From assembly GCA_026707185.1 (NCBI GenBank), contig JAPOXI010000049.1, positions 1-37,165 on the forward strand: a stretch of DNA of 37,165 bases, given 5' to 3'. The notes beneath the pieces were generated by a model. The model worked only from the letters and a program-made list of their open reading frames with translations. It was not told where the DNA came from and made no database searches. Origin of the DNA: Chloroflexota bacterium. GTDB lineage: Bacteria; Chloroflexota; UBA11872. This document shows positions 8,162 through 15,093 of this stretch, in pieces. Both the position numbers and the translations under genes were made by a program. The first letter of the stretch is position 1, and each line of letters opens with the position of its first letter.

Positions 8162-8999
8162 CCGCGGCTCCGGGCTCCGGCAGTACGTGGAACGGCTCCG
8201 GCATGGGCTCGCTGATCCACCGCGCCGCCGCCTCCACCGACACCCGGAGTGACTCCCGCAGGTCGCCGGTGGCCCGATAGGCGCTGAACAACACCGCCGC
8301 GAACACGTCCCCCGTCCCCGTCGGATTTCGCATCGGCCGCTCCACGACCGGGAACCGCAGCCAGCGCCCGCCCTCATGCGCCTCGATCGACCCGGCGCCG
8401 TCCGTCAACACCCCCACCCGCGATCTCGCCAGCAGCGTCTTGGCCGTCTCGACGTCACCCGCCAGGTCCTCGGTACTGAGAACGCTCACGTCGGCCGCCC
8501 CAAACGCCTGCGTCGCCGACCGCGGCAAATCCACCCGCACGTGCCCCCGTTTGTCCACCCGCCGCAGCAACCCCTGCCCCGTCAGCGCTACAAAGTCTCG
8601 CCCCGCCACCGCCTTGACTACCGCCGGCCCCGTCTCTCGCAGAATCGGCCCCAGGTGCACGATTTCAGCCTCCGGCGCCAGCCCCTCCACCTCCGCCACC
8701 CCCAGCCGCGGCGCCCGCGCATGCACCAGCTGCGTCCGACCCTCCGGCAAGTAGATGTTTGAAAACGTCGCTGACGCATCCGCCGCCCCCGCGCGCCACT
8801 CGATTTCCGGCGCCGCGGCCGCCAGCCGCCACGCATCTCCGCGCGGCAGACGCGTGGCCACCACCACCCGATACCCCAGCGCCGCGGCCGCCCGTCCGCT
8901 GTAATACGCCGTCCCGCCAAACGTCGAACCGTCCGGCGTCAGGTCCGTCGTCACGTTGCCGAGCAGCAGGTACACCGGCCGCTCGGCCTCGACGGTCAT
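8151..8999 (-). CDS. PfkB-family carbohydrate/nucleoside kinase
   Basis: 282-aa ribokinase-fold kinase. The N-terminal substrate side shows LLLGNVTTDLTPDG and FGGTAYYSGRAAAALGYRV. The C-terminal PfkB signature NPTGTGDVFAAVL (225-237) holds the anion-hole GTG and catalytic base D231. It phosphorylates a small hydroxyl compound with ATP; the substrate is not readable from sequence. Start chosen at ATG 8999, 13 bp after the jag stop; the longer frame to 9119 is antisense-like filler inside jag. Its last 11 nt overlap the TTG start of the NFACT gene, so it sits in the rpmH-yidC-jag transcription unit, an unusual place for a sugar kinase. Confidence 0.85.
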   Translation of the reverse strand: MTVEAERPVYLLLGNVTTDLTPDGSTFGGTAYYSGRAAAALGYRVVVATRLPRGDAWRLAAAAPEIEWRAGAADASATFSNIYLPEGRTQLVHARAPRLGVAEVEGLAPEAEIVHLGPILRETGPAVVKAVAGRDFVALTGQGLLRRVDKRGHVRVDLPRSATQAFGAADVSVLSTEDLAGDVETAKTLLARSRVGVLTDGAGSIEAHEGGRWLRFPVVERPMRNPTGTGDVFAAVLFSAYRATGDLRESLRVSVEAAARWISEPMPEPFHVLPEPGAAVEF

Positions 9000-9012
9000 G
9001 CGCCCCTGGCGG

Positions 9013-9897
9013 TCAGGCCCTGGGGCTGATGACGACGCGGCGCTCGTCACCCTCGCCGATGCTGTAGGTGCGCACATCCTCATCGTCCGCCAGCGCCACG
9101 TGCACCAACCGCCGCTCATTGGCCGGCATGGCTTCCAGCGTGATCGGCTCCTGCGTGGCCCGGACTTCGTCCGCCAGGGTTTCCGCCAGTTCCGCCAGTT
9201 GATCCGCCCGCCGCTGCCGGTACCCGTTCACGTCCACGATCACCCGGCACGGCCGGCCCATCCGCCGCCCCAGCATCAGGTTCACCAGGTACCCGAACGC
9301 CCGCAGCGTCTCGCCCTGCCGCCCGATCAGCCGGCCGAAGTCGTCGTCGCCCACGATGTTGTAAGCCAGCGGCTCCTCGGACACCAGGTCGAAATCCGCC
9401 ACAAAGCCCATCCGGTCCAGCAGGTTCTCCAGCAATTCCTCGGCCTCGTTCTCCAGGTCTTCACCGGACTCCATAAGTTCGCCGCGTGGACGCCGTCCGG
9501 TGGATGTGGCCGATTCGCTTACCTTCGCTACGGGTGGCTCGGCGTCGGCCGTCACGGGCGCCTCGTCGTCCGGCTTCTCCTCTTTGACGTCCTCTGCTGC
9601 AGGCTCCTCGGACGCGGCTTCAGCCACCACGTCGTCGGGCACCGCGTCATTGGGCACCGTGTCATCGGGCACCGTGTCATCGGCCTCGGCTGCTTCTACC
9701 GAGTACGGCTGGCTGCGCAGCCGCACGCGCACACGCGCGTCCTCCCGGCCCATGCCCAGCACGCCGCGCGATCCCGCACTGATGACGTCCACGTCAATCT
9801 CGTCCAGGGTCACGTTCAGCTGCAGCAGCGCGCGCTTGACGGCGTCTTCCACCGAGCTGCCGGTCACGATCACTCCGTCGCTGGATTCCTTAGCCAC
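9013..9897 (-). CDS. jag: Jag/KhpB RNA-binding protein (Jag_N-KH-R3H)
   Basis: 294-aa cytoplasmic RNA-binding protein. Domain order: Jag_N (8-60, with AGSRGVLGMGREDARVRVRL), an acidic low-complexity linker (about 61-145) containing a DDTVP-type repeat, a KH domain (about 150-223, with FGRLIGRQGETLRAFGYLV) and an R3H domain (about 224-290, with NERRLVHVALADD and YSIGEGDERRVVISP). KhpB proteins bind many small RNAs and mRNAs and influence cell division and envelope growth in Firmicutes. The gene follows yidC with an 8-nt overlap, the classic yidC-jag order. The linker is longer than in Bacillus Jag. Confidence 0.95.
   Translation of the reverse strand: MAKESSDGVIVTGSSVEDAVKRALLQLNVTLDEIDVDVISAGSRGVLGMGREDARVRVRLRSQPYSVEAAEADDTVPDDTVPNDAVPDDVVAEAASEEPAAEDVKEEKPDDEAPVTADAEPPVAKVSESATSTGRRPRGELMESGEDLENEAEELLENLLDRMGFVADFDLVSEEPLAYNIVGDDDFGRLIGRQGETLRAFGYLVNLMLGRRMGRPCRVIVDVNGYRQRRADQLAELAETLADEVRATQEPITLEAMPANERRLVHVALADDEDVRTYSIGEGDERRVVISPRA
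9631..9690. repeat. 15-bp imperfect tandem repeat inside jag
   Basis: Four consecutive 15-bp units (start points 9631, 9646, 9661, 9676), each beginning GTC and most containing GGGCACCG. The last unit has diverged. On the minus strand they encode the repeated pentapeptide DDTVP/NDAVP/DDVV in the acidic Jag linker. The unit length preserves the frame, so copy-number change would lengthen or shorten the linker harmlessly. Confidence 0.8.
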
Positions 9898-11506
9898 CGC
9901 GTCTCCTCCGTCGCCGCCGCCGGCGAGGGCGTCTCGCCGTCTCGGGCTTTGACTCGGTCTCCGTCTCCTGAGCCTCGGCCTTCGCCGCTTCCACCTTCGC
10001 GTGATGTTCCCCCATCACGTCGCGCGCGATGGGCCAGTGGGCGGGAATCAGCTTCCCCGTGCCCGTCGTGAAGTATTGCTGAACGATCGCAATAATGCTG
10101 GAAATCACCCAGTACACCACCAGGCCCGCCTGGAATGTCCAGGCAAACACCACGACGATAATCGGCATGAACTGCATCACCCGGTTCATTGTCGCCGCCT
10201 GCCCCGTCGCCGTGCTCGATGCCATCATGCGCGCTTGGATGAGCTGGAACCCCCCGGCCAGCAACGCCAGCACCGAGATATAGAACCCGCCCGACGCAAA
10301 CAGGTCAAAGTTCGCCGGCAGCCGCGTGAAGCCCGCCACCTGCGCCGCCTCCTGCCCCTGGCCGCTATTCCACCAGTCCTGTAGGTAGGCCTTCGTCGAA
10401 TCCGTGGCCGGACCCCAGTAGGCATACACGTCCCGGGCCAGGGCATAGTTTCCGTCCGCCAGGACGTCCGCCAGCGCCGGATAGGCGCGGTCGGTGCCGC
10501 GCGCCTCGATGTTCAGCATCCGGATATCGTCGGTACGCATGGGCGGAGACACGCCCAGCGACCCCGGCTCCGCCCGCAGCGCGTTGAAATAGTCGTCCAC
10601 GCTGTTGTGCTCGCGAATCGGCACTTGAATCGGATCCCCGTTCAGCACCAGGCGCTCCAGCAGCCCGGGTGCGCTCAGGTCGTCCTTCAGTCCGTGCAGC
10701 ACGATCGGACCCACCCCCGCGCCCACGTCCGCCCAGTTGACGATCCGGCCGCGCAGAATCCCTTCCACCTGGTCCATCGTTAGCCGTGTGGCGGGACGGT
10801 CGCGTTCCACCAGGAAAGCCGCTGCCTGCGCCAGCCGGGTTTGCTCCGTGCCCGCCGGCATCTGGCCCAGGTCCGCCTCCGTATCCAGGAAAATCGCCGC
10901 CGCTGTCCCGTCGTTCAGCAAGTCGATCGCCGCCCCCGCGTCCACCACGTCGGTTCGGAATTGGTAGTTGGCCGCAAACTGCGTAAAGGACACGGCCAGC
11001 GACGACTCCAAAGGCGTCGGCAATTCCGTCGTCGCGATCACCACGTCCACCGGCTCGGTCGGCGCCGCGTCGCCAATGATCTGGATCGTCGAGTCCTCCC
11101 GCGCCAGGTTGAACCACAGGAACTGCTCGTTCAGCAATCCGCGGCTGCTCAGCGTCAGGATTCCCCCGTACAGTGCCAGTAGCACCGGGAGCTGGATGAA
11201 GATCGGCAGGCACCCCGCCATCGGGTTGACGCCGCGCTCCTTGTAGAGCTTCATCGTCGCTTCCGAGATCGCCTGCCGATCCCCCTTTAAGCGGTTGCGG
11301 ATGGTCTCCAACTCCGGCTGGATCAACTGCATCTTGCGTTGCGAGGTGATCTGCTTCAGCGTCAGCGGAATCATCAGCAACCGGATCAGCACCGTGAACA
11401 GCACAATCGCAATCGCGTAGCTGCCCACCGCGTCGTGAATCAGCGTCAGCGCGTCGCTCAGCGGGTCAACGGCCCACGTCTGCCAGGTGTTGGGGATCGC
11501 TTCCAT
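9890..11506 (-). CDS. yidC: YidC/Oxa1 membrane insertase with inserted PstS-like domain
   Basis: 538-aa membrane protein insertase, about twice the size of an ordinary short YidC. The N-terminal half is canonical: first helix about 25-50 with groove arginine R42 (TVLIRLLMIPLT), the cytoplasmic hairpin (QRKMQLIQPELETIR, LYKERGVNPMAGCLP) and a second helix 97-118, then LLNEQFLWFNLA. Instead of running directly into the next helix, about 250 residues (150-396) intervene that resemble a PstS-type solute-binding domain. YidC then resumes with SVLALLAGGFQLIQARMM (411-428) and two more helices (about 445-479). The tail ends in a run of about a dozen arginines, a likely ribosome-contact tail. No N-terminal proteobacterial P1 domain. 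It follows yidD by 15 bp and overlaps jag by 8 nt. The frame is unbroken. Confidence 0.93.
   Translation of the reverse strand: MEAIPNTWQTWAVDPLSDALTLIHDAVGSYAIAIVLFTVLIRLLMIPLTLKQITSQRKMQLIQPELETIRNRLKGDRQAISEATMKLYKERGVNPMAGCLPIFIQLPVLLALYGGILTLSSRGLLNEQFLWFNLAREDSTIQIIGDAAPTEPVDVVIATTELPTPLESSLAVSFTQFAANYQFRTDVVDAGAAIDLLNDGTAAAIFLDTEADLGQMPAGTEQTRLAQAAAFLVERDRPATRLTMDQVEGILRGRIVNWADVGAGVGPIVLHGLKDDLSAPGLLERLVLNGDPIQVPIREHNSVDDYFNALRAEPGSLGVSPPMRTDDIRMLNIEARGTDRAYPALADVLADGNYALARDVYAYWGPATDSTKAYLQDWWNSGQGQEAAQVAGFTRLPANFDLFASGGFYISVLALLAGGFQLIQARMMASSTATGQAATMNRVMQFMPIIVVVFAWTFQAGLVVYWVISSIIAIVQQYFTTGTGKLIPAHWPIARDVMGEHHAKVEAAKAEAQETETESKPETARRPRRRRRRRRRGG
10319..11059 (-). other. PstS-like solute-binding domain embedded in YidC loop
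   Basis: Codes for residues about 150-396 of YidC. It matches the PstS/PBP-like-2 pattern in order: VDVVIATTELPTP then a helix and a GAAIDLLNDGTAAAIF stretch (lobe 1); LTMDQVEGILRGRIVNWADV (242-261), equivalent to the family's 'L-x-x-E-Q-V-x-x-I-F-x-G-x-I-x-N-W'; GPIVLHG; EPGSLGV (313-319), matching 'DPGAIGYV'; GNYALARDVYAYW (352-364), matching 'G-x-Y-P-L-x-R-x-L-Y'; and a final helix plus AGFTRLP. The canonical phosphate loops (SGSG and R-x-x-x-SGT) are not preserved: after GPIVLHG comes LKDDLSAPG. The ligand may therefore not be phosphate. The insert falls in the loop that faces outside the cytoplasm in YidC, the correct side for a solute-binding fold. Confidence 0.82.
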
Positions 11507-11521
11507 CGGTTCGCCGCGTCC

Positions 11522-11743
11522 CTAGGGGACGGGGTCGTAGCCTCCGGCGTGCCACGGATGACAGCGAGCTACCCGCCGCACGGCCATGCCGGTACCGCGC
11601 AGCAACCCGTAGCGCTCGATCGCCTCGTGGGCGTACTGCGAACAGGCCGGCTCGTAGCGGCACGTCGACCCGAACGCCGGCGATATCCATCGCTGGTAGC
11701 CCCGGATCAGCCACAGCGCCACGGCCGTCATCCGGTCAGCCAA
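11522..11743 (-). CDS. yidD: Membrane protein insertion efficiency factor YidD
   Basis: 73-aa YidD, an amphipathic membrane-associated protein that assists YidC-dependent insertion. The family core is complete: LIRGYQRWISP, then CRYEPACSQYAHEAIERYG with its cysteines, and HPWHAGGYDPVP at the end. ATG 11743 gives the standard length and overlaps the rnpA stop region by 16 nt. The position between rnpA and yidC is the conserved one across bacteria. Confidence 0.95.
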   Translation of the reverse strand: MADRMTAVALWLIRGYQRWISPAFGSTCRYEPACSQYAHEAIERYGLLRGTGMAVRRVARCHPWHAGGYDPVP

Positions 11744-12069
11744 GCCCGCGACTGCCGCAATCCGCGGCTCACCGCCGCCGCCAATTCCCCTGGCGCCGCG
11801 TCTACCGCCCGCGCACGCGGCAGCGCCACGATGTCCAGCGCGCCGGGCAGGTCGGCAAGTTGAGGTCGCAGCGCCTCCCGCACCCGCCGGCGCAGCCGAT
11901 TACGCCGCACCGCCGAACCGAAGCGCCTCGACACCGGCACCACCACCCGCGACGCCTCGGCTTCGCCGGGCGTGGCGAATAGCACCAGCCAGGGCGTCAC
12001 CGCCTTGGTGCCGCGCGATCGTACCCGTGCGATGTCGGCAGCCCGGCGCAGGCGATTGCGGCGGTTCAT
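11728..12069 (-). CDS. rnpA: Ribonuclease P protein component
   Basis: 113-aa protein subunit of RNase P, which with the M1-type RNA removes 5' leaders from pre-tRNAs. The family RNR motif is seen as FGSAVRRNRLRRRVREALR (50-68), and the N-terminal half gives the usual RLRRAADIARVRSRG region that binds the leader. It lies 32 bp downstream of rpmH and overlaps yidD. The RNase P RNA gene is not in the window. Confidence 0.95.
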   Translation of the reverse strand: MNRRNRLRRAADIARVRSRGTKAVTPWLVLFATPGEAEASRVVVPVSRRFGSAVRRNRLRRRVREALRPQLADLPGALDIVALPRARAVDAAPGELAAAVSRGLRQSRAWLTG

Positions 12070-12101
12070 GCGGAAAGGACCGCGACGGGCGGCGTCGCGG
12101 G

Positions 12102-12236
12102 TCAGGCGCTCAGACGCTTGCGGCCCTTCCGGCGGCGGCGCCGGAGGATCGCGCGTCCGCTGCGCGTGGCCATGCGCGCACGGAATCCGTGCCGGCGCTT
12201 ACGTCGTCGAACCTTGGGTTGGTAGGTGCGTTTCAT
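12102..12236 (-). CDS. rpmH: 50S ribosomal protein L34
   Basis: Short gene of 44 codons plus stop. The protein begins [18 protein letters not shown], continues with the L34 core [20 protein letters not shown] and ends KRLSA, which is diagnostic. It is a very basic component of the large subunit. It starts the cluster rpmH-rnpA-yidD-yidC-jag. In most bacteria dnaA lies just upstream in the opposite direction; here the divergent neighbour is an unrecognised 114-aa gene instead. A GAGGAAG sequence lies about 12 nt before the ATG, longer than the usual spacing. Confidence 0.97.
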   Translation of the reverse strand: MKRTYQPKVRRRKRRHGFRARMATRSGRAILRRRRRKGRKRLSA

Positions 12237-12272
12237 AGCTGGTCGCGGCTTCCTCGGACGCCGCAGGCCTTG

Positions 12273-12278
12273 AGTGTA
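12273..12278 (-). promoter_or_regulatory. Candidate extended -10 element for rpmH
   Basis: On the minus strand TACACT is preceded by TGA, giving an extended -10 (TG-n-TACACT) about 37 nt before the rpmH ATG. No good -35 hexamer sits 16-18 nt further upstream, which is acceptable for an extended -10 promoter. It would drive the ribosomal/insertase cluster. This is a pattern match only. Confidence 0.3.
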
Positions 12279-12396
12279 TCACCGGCGAGCTCTGCGCTGC
12301 GTGTCCCGCCTTGATCCGGCGCGACGCCACTTTGGCGCCCCCGTCACCTTTCGCTCAATGTGCTAGCGTCCCACGTTCACCGCCTCGGCAGCGGAC

Positions 12397-12741
12397 ATGG
12401 CCAAATCCCCAACCCTCGTCTATCGCTGGTCGGCGGTTCCGCGTCCCAAGACGTGGCGTAAGGCCCGCCGCACGGTGTACGAGTTCCGAAGATTCGCCGC
12501 CGCAACGCTTGACTGGCCCGTTGGTCGGGTCCTGGTCGGTCGCGGCGGTGGCCACCCCTCCCTGATCGTCGAGTTCGCCTTCAAGCGCGCGGCCGAGTTC
12601 GAAGCCGCCTGGGACCGCATGTCCGCCGATCCGCACAGCGAAGCCCTTTGGTCCCGCCTCGCCCCACTTCTCCACGACTCCACGATCCGGCGTGAACTCT
12701 TCGCCGTGCAATACGCTCGCGTCGGCACGACAGATCTGTAA
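12397..12741 (+). CDS. Unrecognised 114-aa protein
   Basis: I do not recognise this family with confidence. The protein is soluble, with no signal peptide or membrane segment. It is rich in Arg and Trp, with an alternating strand/helix look (KARRTVYEFRRF, GHPSLIVEFAF, AEFEAAWDRMSADPHSEALWSRLAPLLHDS, RRELFAVQYARV). The DRMSADP-helix-final strand pattern recalls dimeric alpha/beta-barrel (NIPSNAP/Dabb-like) proteins, but this is weak. Codon use matches its neighbours, so it looks like a real gene. It ends 6 bp before the Gfo/Idh/MocA start and is probably co-transcribed with it. Confidence 0.65.
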   Translation: MAKSPTLVYRWSAVPRPKTWRKARRTVYEFRRFAAATLDWPVGRVLVGRGGGHPSLIVEFAFKRAAEFEAAWDRMSADPHSEALWSRLAPLLHDSTIRRELFAVQYARVGTTDL

Positions 12742-12747
12742 CGGTCA

Positions 12748-13803
12748 ATGACCCCGACCTCCCAAACCCTCGGCGTCGGCATCATCGGCGCCGGCGGCAT
12801 TGCCCGCGGCGCCCATCAGCCCGGCTTCGCCGCCCAGCCGGACGTCGAAATCGTGGCCGCGGCCGATCCCATGCCGGGCCGCGCCGCCCAATTCGCCCGC
12901 GACTTCGACATCCCCCACGCCTACACCGACTACCGCGACCTGCTCGCCCGCGACGACATCGATGTCGTTTCCGTCGGAACCCCACCGGTCGCCCACGCCG
13001 AGGCCACCATCGCGGCCCTTGAGGCGGGCAAGCACGTCTTCTGCGAAAAACCCATGGCCATGAACGCCAACGAAGCCCAGGCCATGGCCGATGCGGCCGA
13101 GGGGGCGGGCCGCGTCCTTGCCATCGACTTCCAGACCCGCTTCAGCCGCGACGCCCGGCGCGCCCACGAGTTGGTCGCCGGCGGTCACCTCGGCGCGCCC
13201 AACTTCGCCCGCGCCACCATGCTTCGGCAGGCCGGCGTCCCCACCTGGGGCACCTTCACCTCCAAGGCCGCCAACGGTGGCGGCGCCCTCATCGACATCG
13301 GCGTTCACGCGCTCGACCGCGCGCTCTACGTGTTGGGCCATCCCACGCCCCTCAGCGTCTGGGGCGCCATTGGCCGGCCCTTCGGCAACCGTGACGGTGT
13401 CACCAATCGCTGGGGCTCCTGGGACCCCTCCAACTACGACGTCGACGACTACGCCTTCGCCGGCATCCGGTTCGAGGGCGACCTAATCCTGCTGCTGGAG
13501 TGCTCCTGGATTCTTCGTATCGGCCAGAGCGTCGAACGCCTCGTCGTCTCCGCCGCCGACGGCGGCCTCGAAATCAGCCCCCTCCGCGTCTTTCACGATC
13601 GTGACGGCTTCCACAGCACCGAGACCTACGACACCAGCGGCGAAACCCGCAAAGAGCACGTGATTTCCGTGACCGACTTCATCAACGCCGTCCGCACCGG
13701 CGTCGAGCCCACCGTCACCGCCGCCCAGGGCGTCACGGTCACTCGCATCGTCGACGCCATCTACCGGTCCGCCGCCGAGCGAACCGAAATCCCGCTGACC
13801 TAG
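12748..13803 (+). CDS. Gfo/Idh/MocA-family NAD(P)-dependent oxidoreductase
   Basis: 351-aa oxidoreductase acting on a sugar, inositol or related polyol. The N-terminal Rossmann fold has GIIGAGGIARGAH (11-23) and the EKP motif at 100-102 (HVFCEKPMAMN), where the lysine is catalytic. The C-terminal alpha/beta domain holds GGGALIDIGVHALD (177-190) with D183 and H187, the usual substrate-binding pair. Length and motifs are standard. The substrate cannot be told from sequence; the only adjacent gene is the unrecognised 114-aa protein, 6 bp upstream. It converges with citrate synthase 14 bp downstream. Confidence 0.92.
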   Translation: MTPTSQTLGVGIIGAGGIARGAHQPGFAAQPDVEIVAAADPMPGRAAQFARDFDIPHAYTDYRDLLARDDIDVVSVGTPPVAHAEATIAALEAGKHVFCEKPMAMNANEAQAMADAAEGAGRVLAIDFQTRFSRDARRAHELVAGGHLGAPNFARATMLRQAGVPTWGTFTSKAANGGGALIDIGVHALDRALYVLGHPTPLSVWGAIGRPFGNRDGVTNRWGSWDPSNYDVDDYAFAGIRFEGDLILLLECSWILRIGQSVERLVVSAADGGLEISPLRVFHDRDGFHSTETYDTSGETRKEHVISVTDFINAVRTGVEPTVTAAQGVTVTRIVDAIYRSAAERTEIPLT

Positions 13804-13817
13804 CCGGCTGCTGCGCC

Positions 13818-14942
13818 CTAGCCGCGCTCCGCCATCGGCGTCACCGGCCGATCCATGTGCCCCACGTACTCGGCCCTGGGGCGGATGATCCGGTTGTTGC
13901 CCTGCTGCTCCAGCACGTGCGCCGTCCAGCCGCTCATCCGGCTGATCGCGAAGATCGGCGTAAACAGGTCCGGCGGAATCCCCAGCGAGGCATACACCGT
14001 CGCCGCGTAAAAGTCCACGTTCGAGTTCAGATTCTTCTCCCGCAGCATCACGGCTTCCATCACCTGCGAGGTCTCAAACCACTCGGCGTGACCGGAAGCG
14101 GGCGCCAGCTCTCGCGCGATCTCGCGCAACACGGTGGCTCGCGGATCCGCCGTGCGGTACACCGCGTGACCGAAGCCCATCACCAGCTCGCGCTTGGCCA
14201 GCTTGTCCAACACCCAGGCCTCGGCCTCTTCCGGCGAGGTCACCTGCAGCAGCATTTCCAGCACGGCCTGGTTGGCCCCGCCGTGCAGCGGCCCGCGCAA
14301 GGCGCCGATAGCGCCGGCGATCGCCGAGTGCACGTCCGTCAGCGTCGCGGCAATCACCCGGGCGGCAAACGTGCTGGCGTTGAACTCGTGGTCCGCTTGC
14401 AGCACCAGCATCACGTCGATCGTTCGCGTCGCCTCGGGCTTCGGCGCTTCGCCGAAATACGTGGCCAGAAACGACTCCGCGATCGATCCGTCGGGAGGAT
14501 CCAGCGGATCGCGTCCCTCCAGCAGCCGGCCGGCCTGCGCCACGATGTTGGGCGTCTGCGCCAGCAACCGCACCGCCTTGCGCTCCGCCGCTTCCAGCGA
14601 GTCGTCGCCCTGGTCGGGATCGAAGCTGCCCAGCATGGACACGGCCGTCCGCAGCGCCACCATCGGGGTCGAATCGCTGGGCAACGACGCCAGCATGTCC
14701 ATCACCGGCCCGGGCAGGCTGCGGGACTCGTTGAGTTGATTGGTCAGCGCGTCGAGCTGGCTACGGCTCGGCAGCTCGTCATGCCACAACAGGTAGGCGA
14801 CCTCTTCGAACGTCGTCTCCGCCCCTACCAGGTCGGCAATGTCGATGCCGCGGTACGTCAACCGGCCGACTTCGCCGTCGACTGAACTCAGCGCCGACCG
14901 GCCGGCAACGACCCCTCGCAAGCCGCTCTCTTTCGCTGCCAT
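13818..14942 (-). CDS. Citrate synthase (citrate/2-methylcitrate synthase family)
   Basis: 374-aa citrate synthase condensing an acyl-CoA (acetyl- or propionyl-CoA) with oxaloacetate. Catalytic positions are present: H185 in LQADHEFNAST, H220 in GPLHGGANQAVLEML, H259 in MGFGHAVYRTADPRA and D310 in NSNVDFYAATVY. The C-terminal RPRAEYVGH segment binds oxaloacetate/CoA. ATG at 14942 is preceded by a near-perfect Shine-Dalgarno GAGGAGGG 6 nt upstream; the frame extends to 15155 but that part is Arg-rich filler. Sequence alone does not separate GltA from PrpC. No other propionate-cycle gene is nearby, so ordinary TCA-cycle citrate synthase is more likely. Confidence 0.93.
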   Translation of the reverse strand: MAAKESGLRGVVAGRSALSSVDGEVGRLTYRGIDIADLVGAETTFEEVAYLLWHDELPSRSQLDALTNQLNESRSLPGPVMDMLASLPSDSTPMVALRTAVSMLGSFDPDQGDDSLEAAERKAVRLLAQTPNIVAQAGRLLEGRDPLDPPDGSIAESFLATYFGEAPKPEATRTIDVMLVLQADHEFNASTFAARVIAATLTDVHSAIAGAIGALRGPLHGGANQAVLEMLLQVTSPEEAEAWVLDKLAKRELVMGFGHAVYRTADPRATVLREIARELAPASGHAEWFETSQVMEAVMLREKNLNSNVDFYAATVYASLGIPPDLFTPIFAISRMSGWTAHVLEQQGNNRIIRPRAEYVGHMDRPVTPMAERG

Positions 14943-14948
14943 CAACGT

Positions 14949-14956
14949 CCCTCCTC
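14949..14956 (-). promoter_or_regulatory. Strong Shine-Dalgarno of citrate synthase
   Basis: Minus-strand GAGGAGGG, 6 nt before the ATG at 14942. It decides the start over upstream in-frame codons and predicts high translation. Confidence 0.8.
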
Positions 14957-15093
14957 GCGAATCGTCAGTACAACGCAACTGTGGCAGGCCTTCGTCGGCG
15001 GCGCCGAGCGGCCTGCGGCGCGGAGGGCGCAATGGCGCGCAACCGCGCCGGCACCCATTGTAGGCGATGAACCACGGTCCGCCGTCGGGCGGC

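Noticed and set aside
9890..11506. Possibility that the yidC insert is a separate pstS gene or a chimeric join
   Set aside because: There is one continuous frame, both YidC halves match at exact loop borders, and no start, stop or signal peptide lies between them. Read mapping would settle it.
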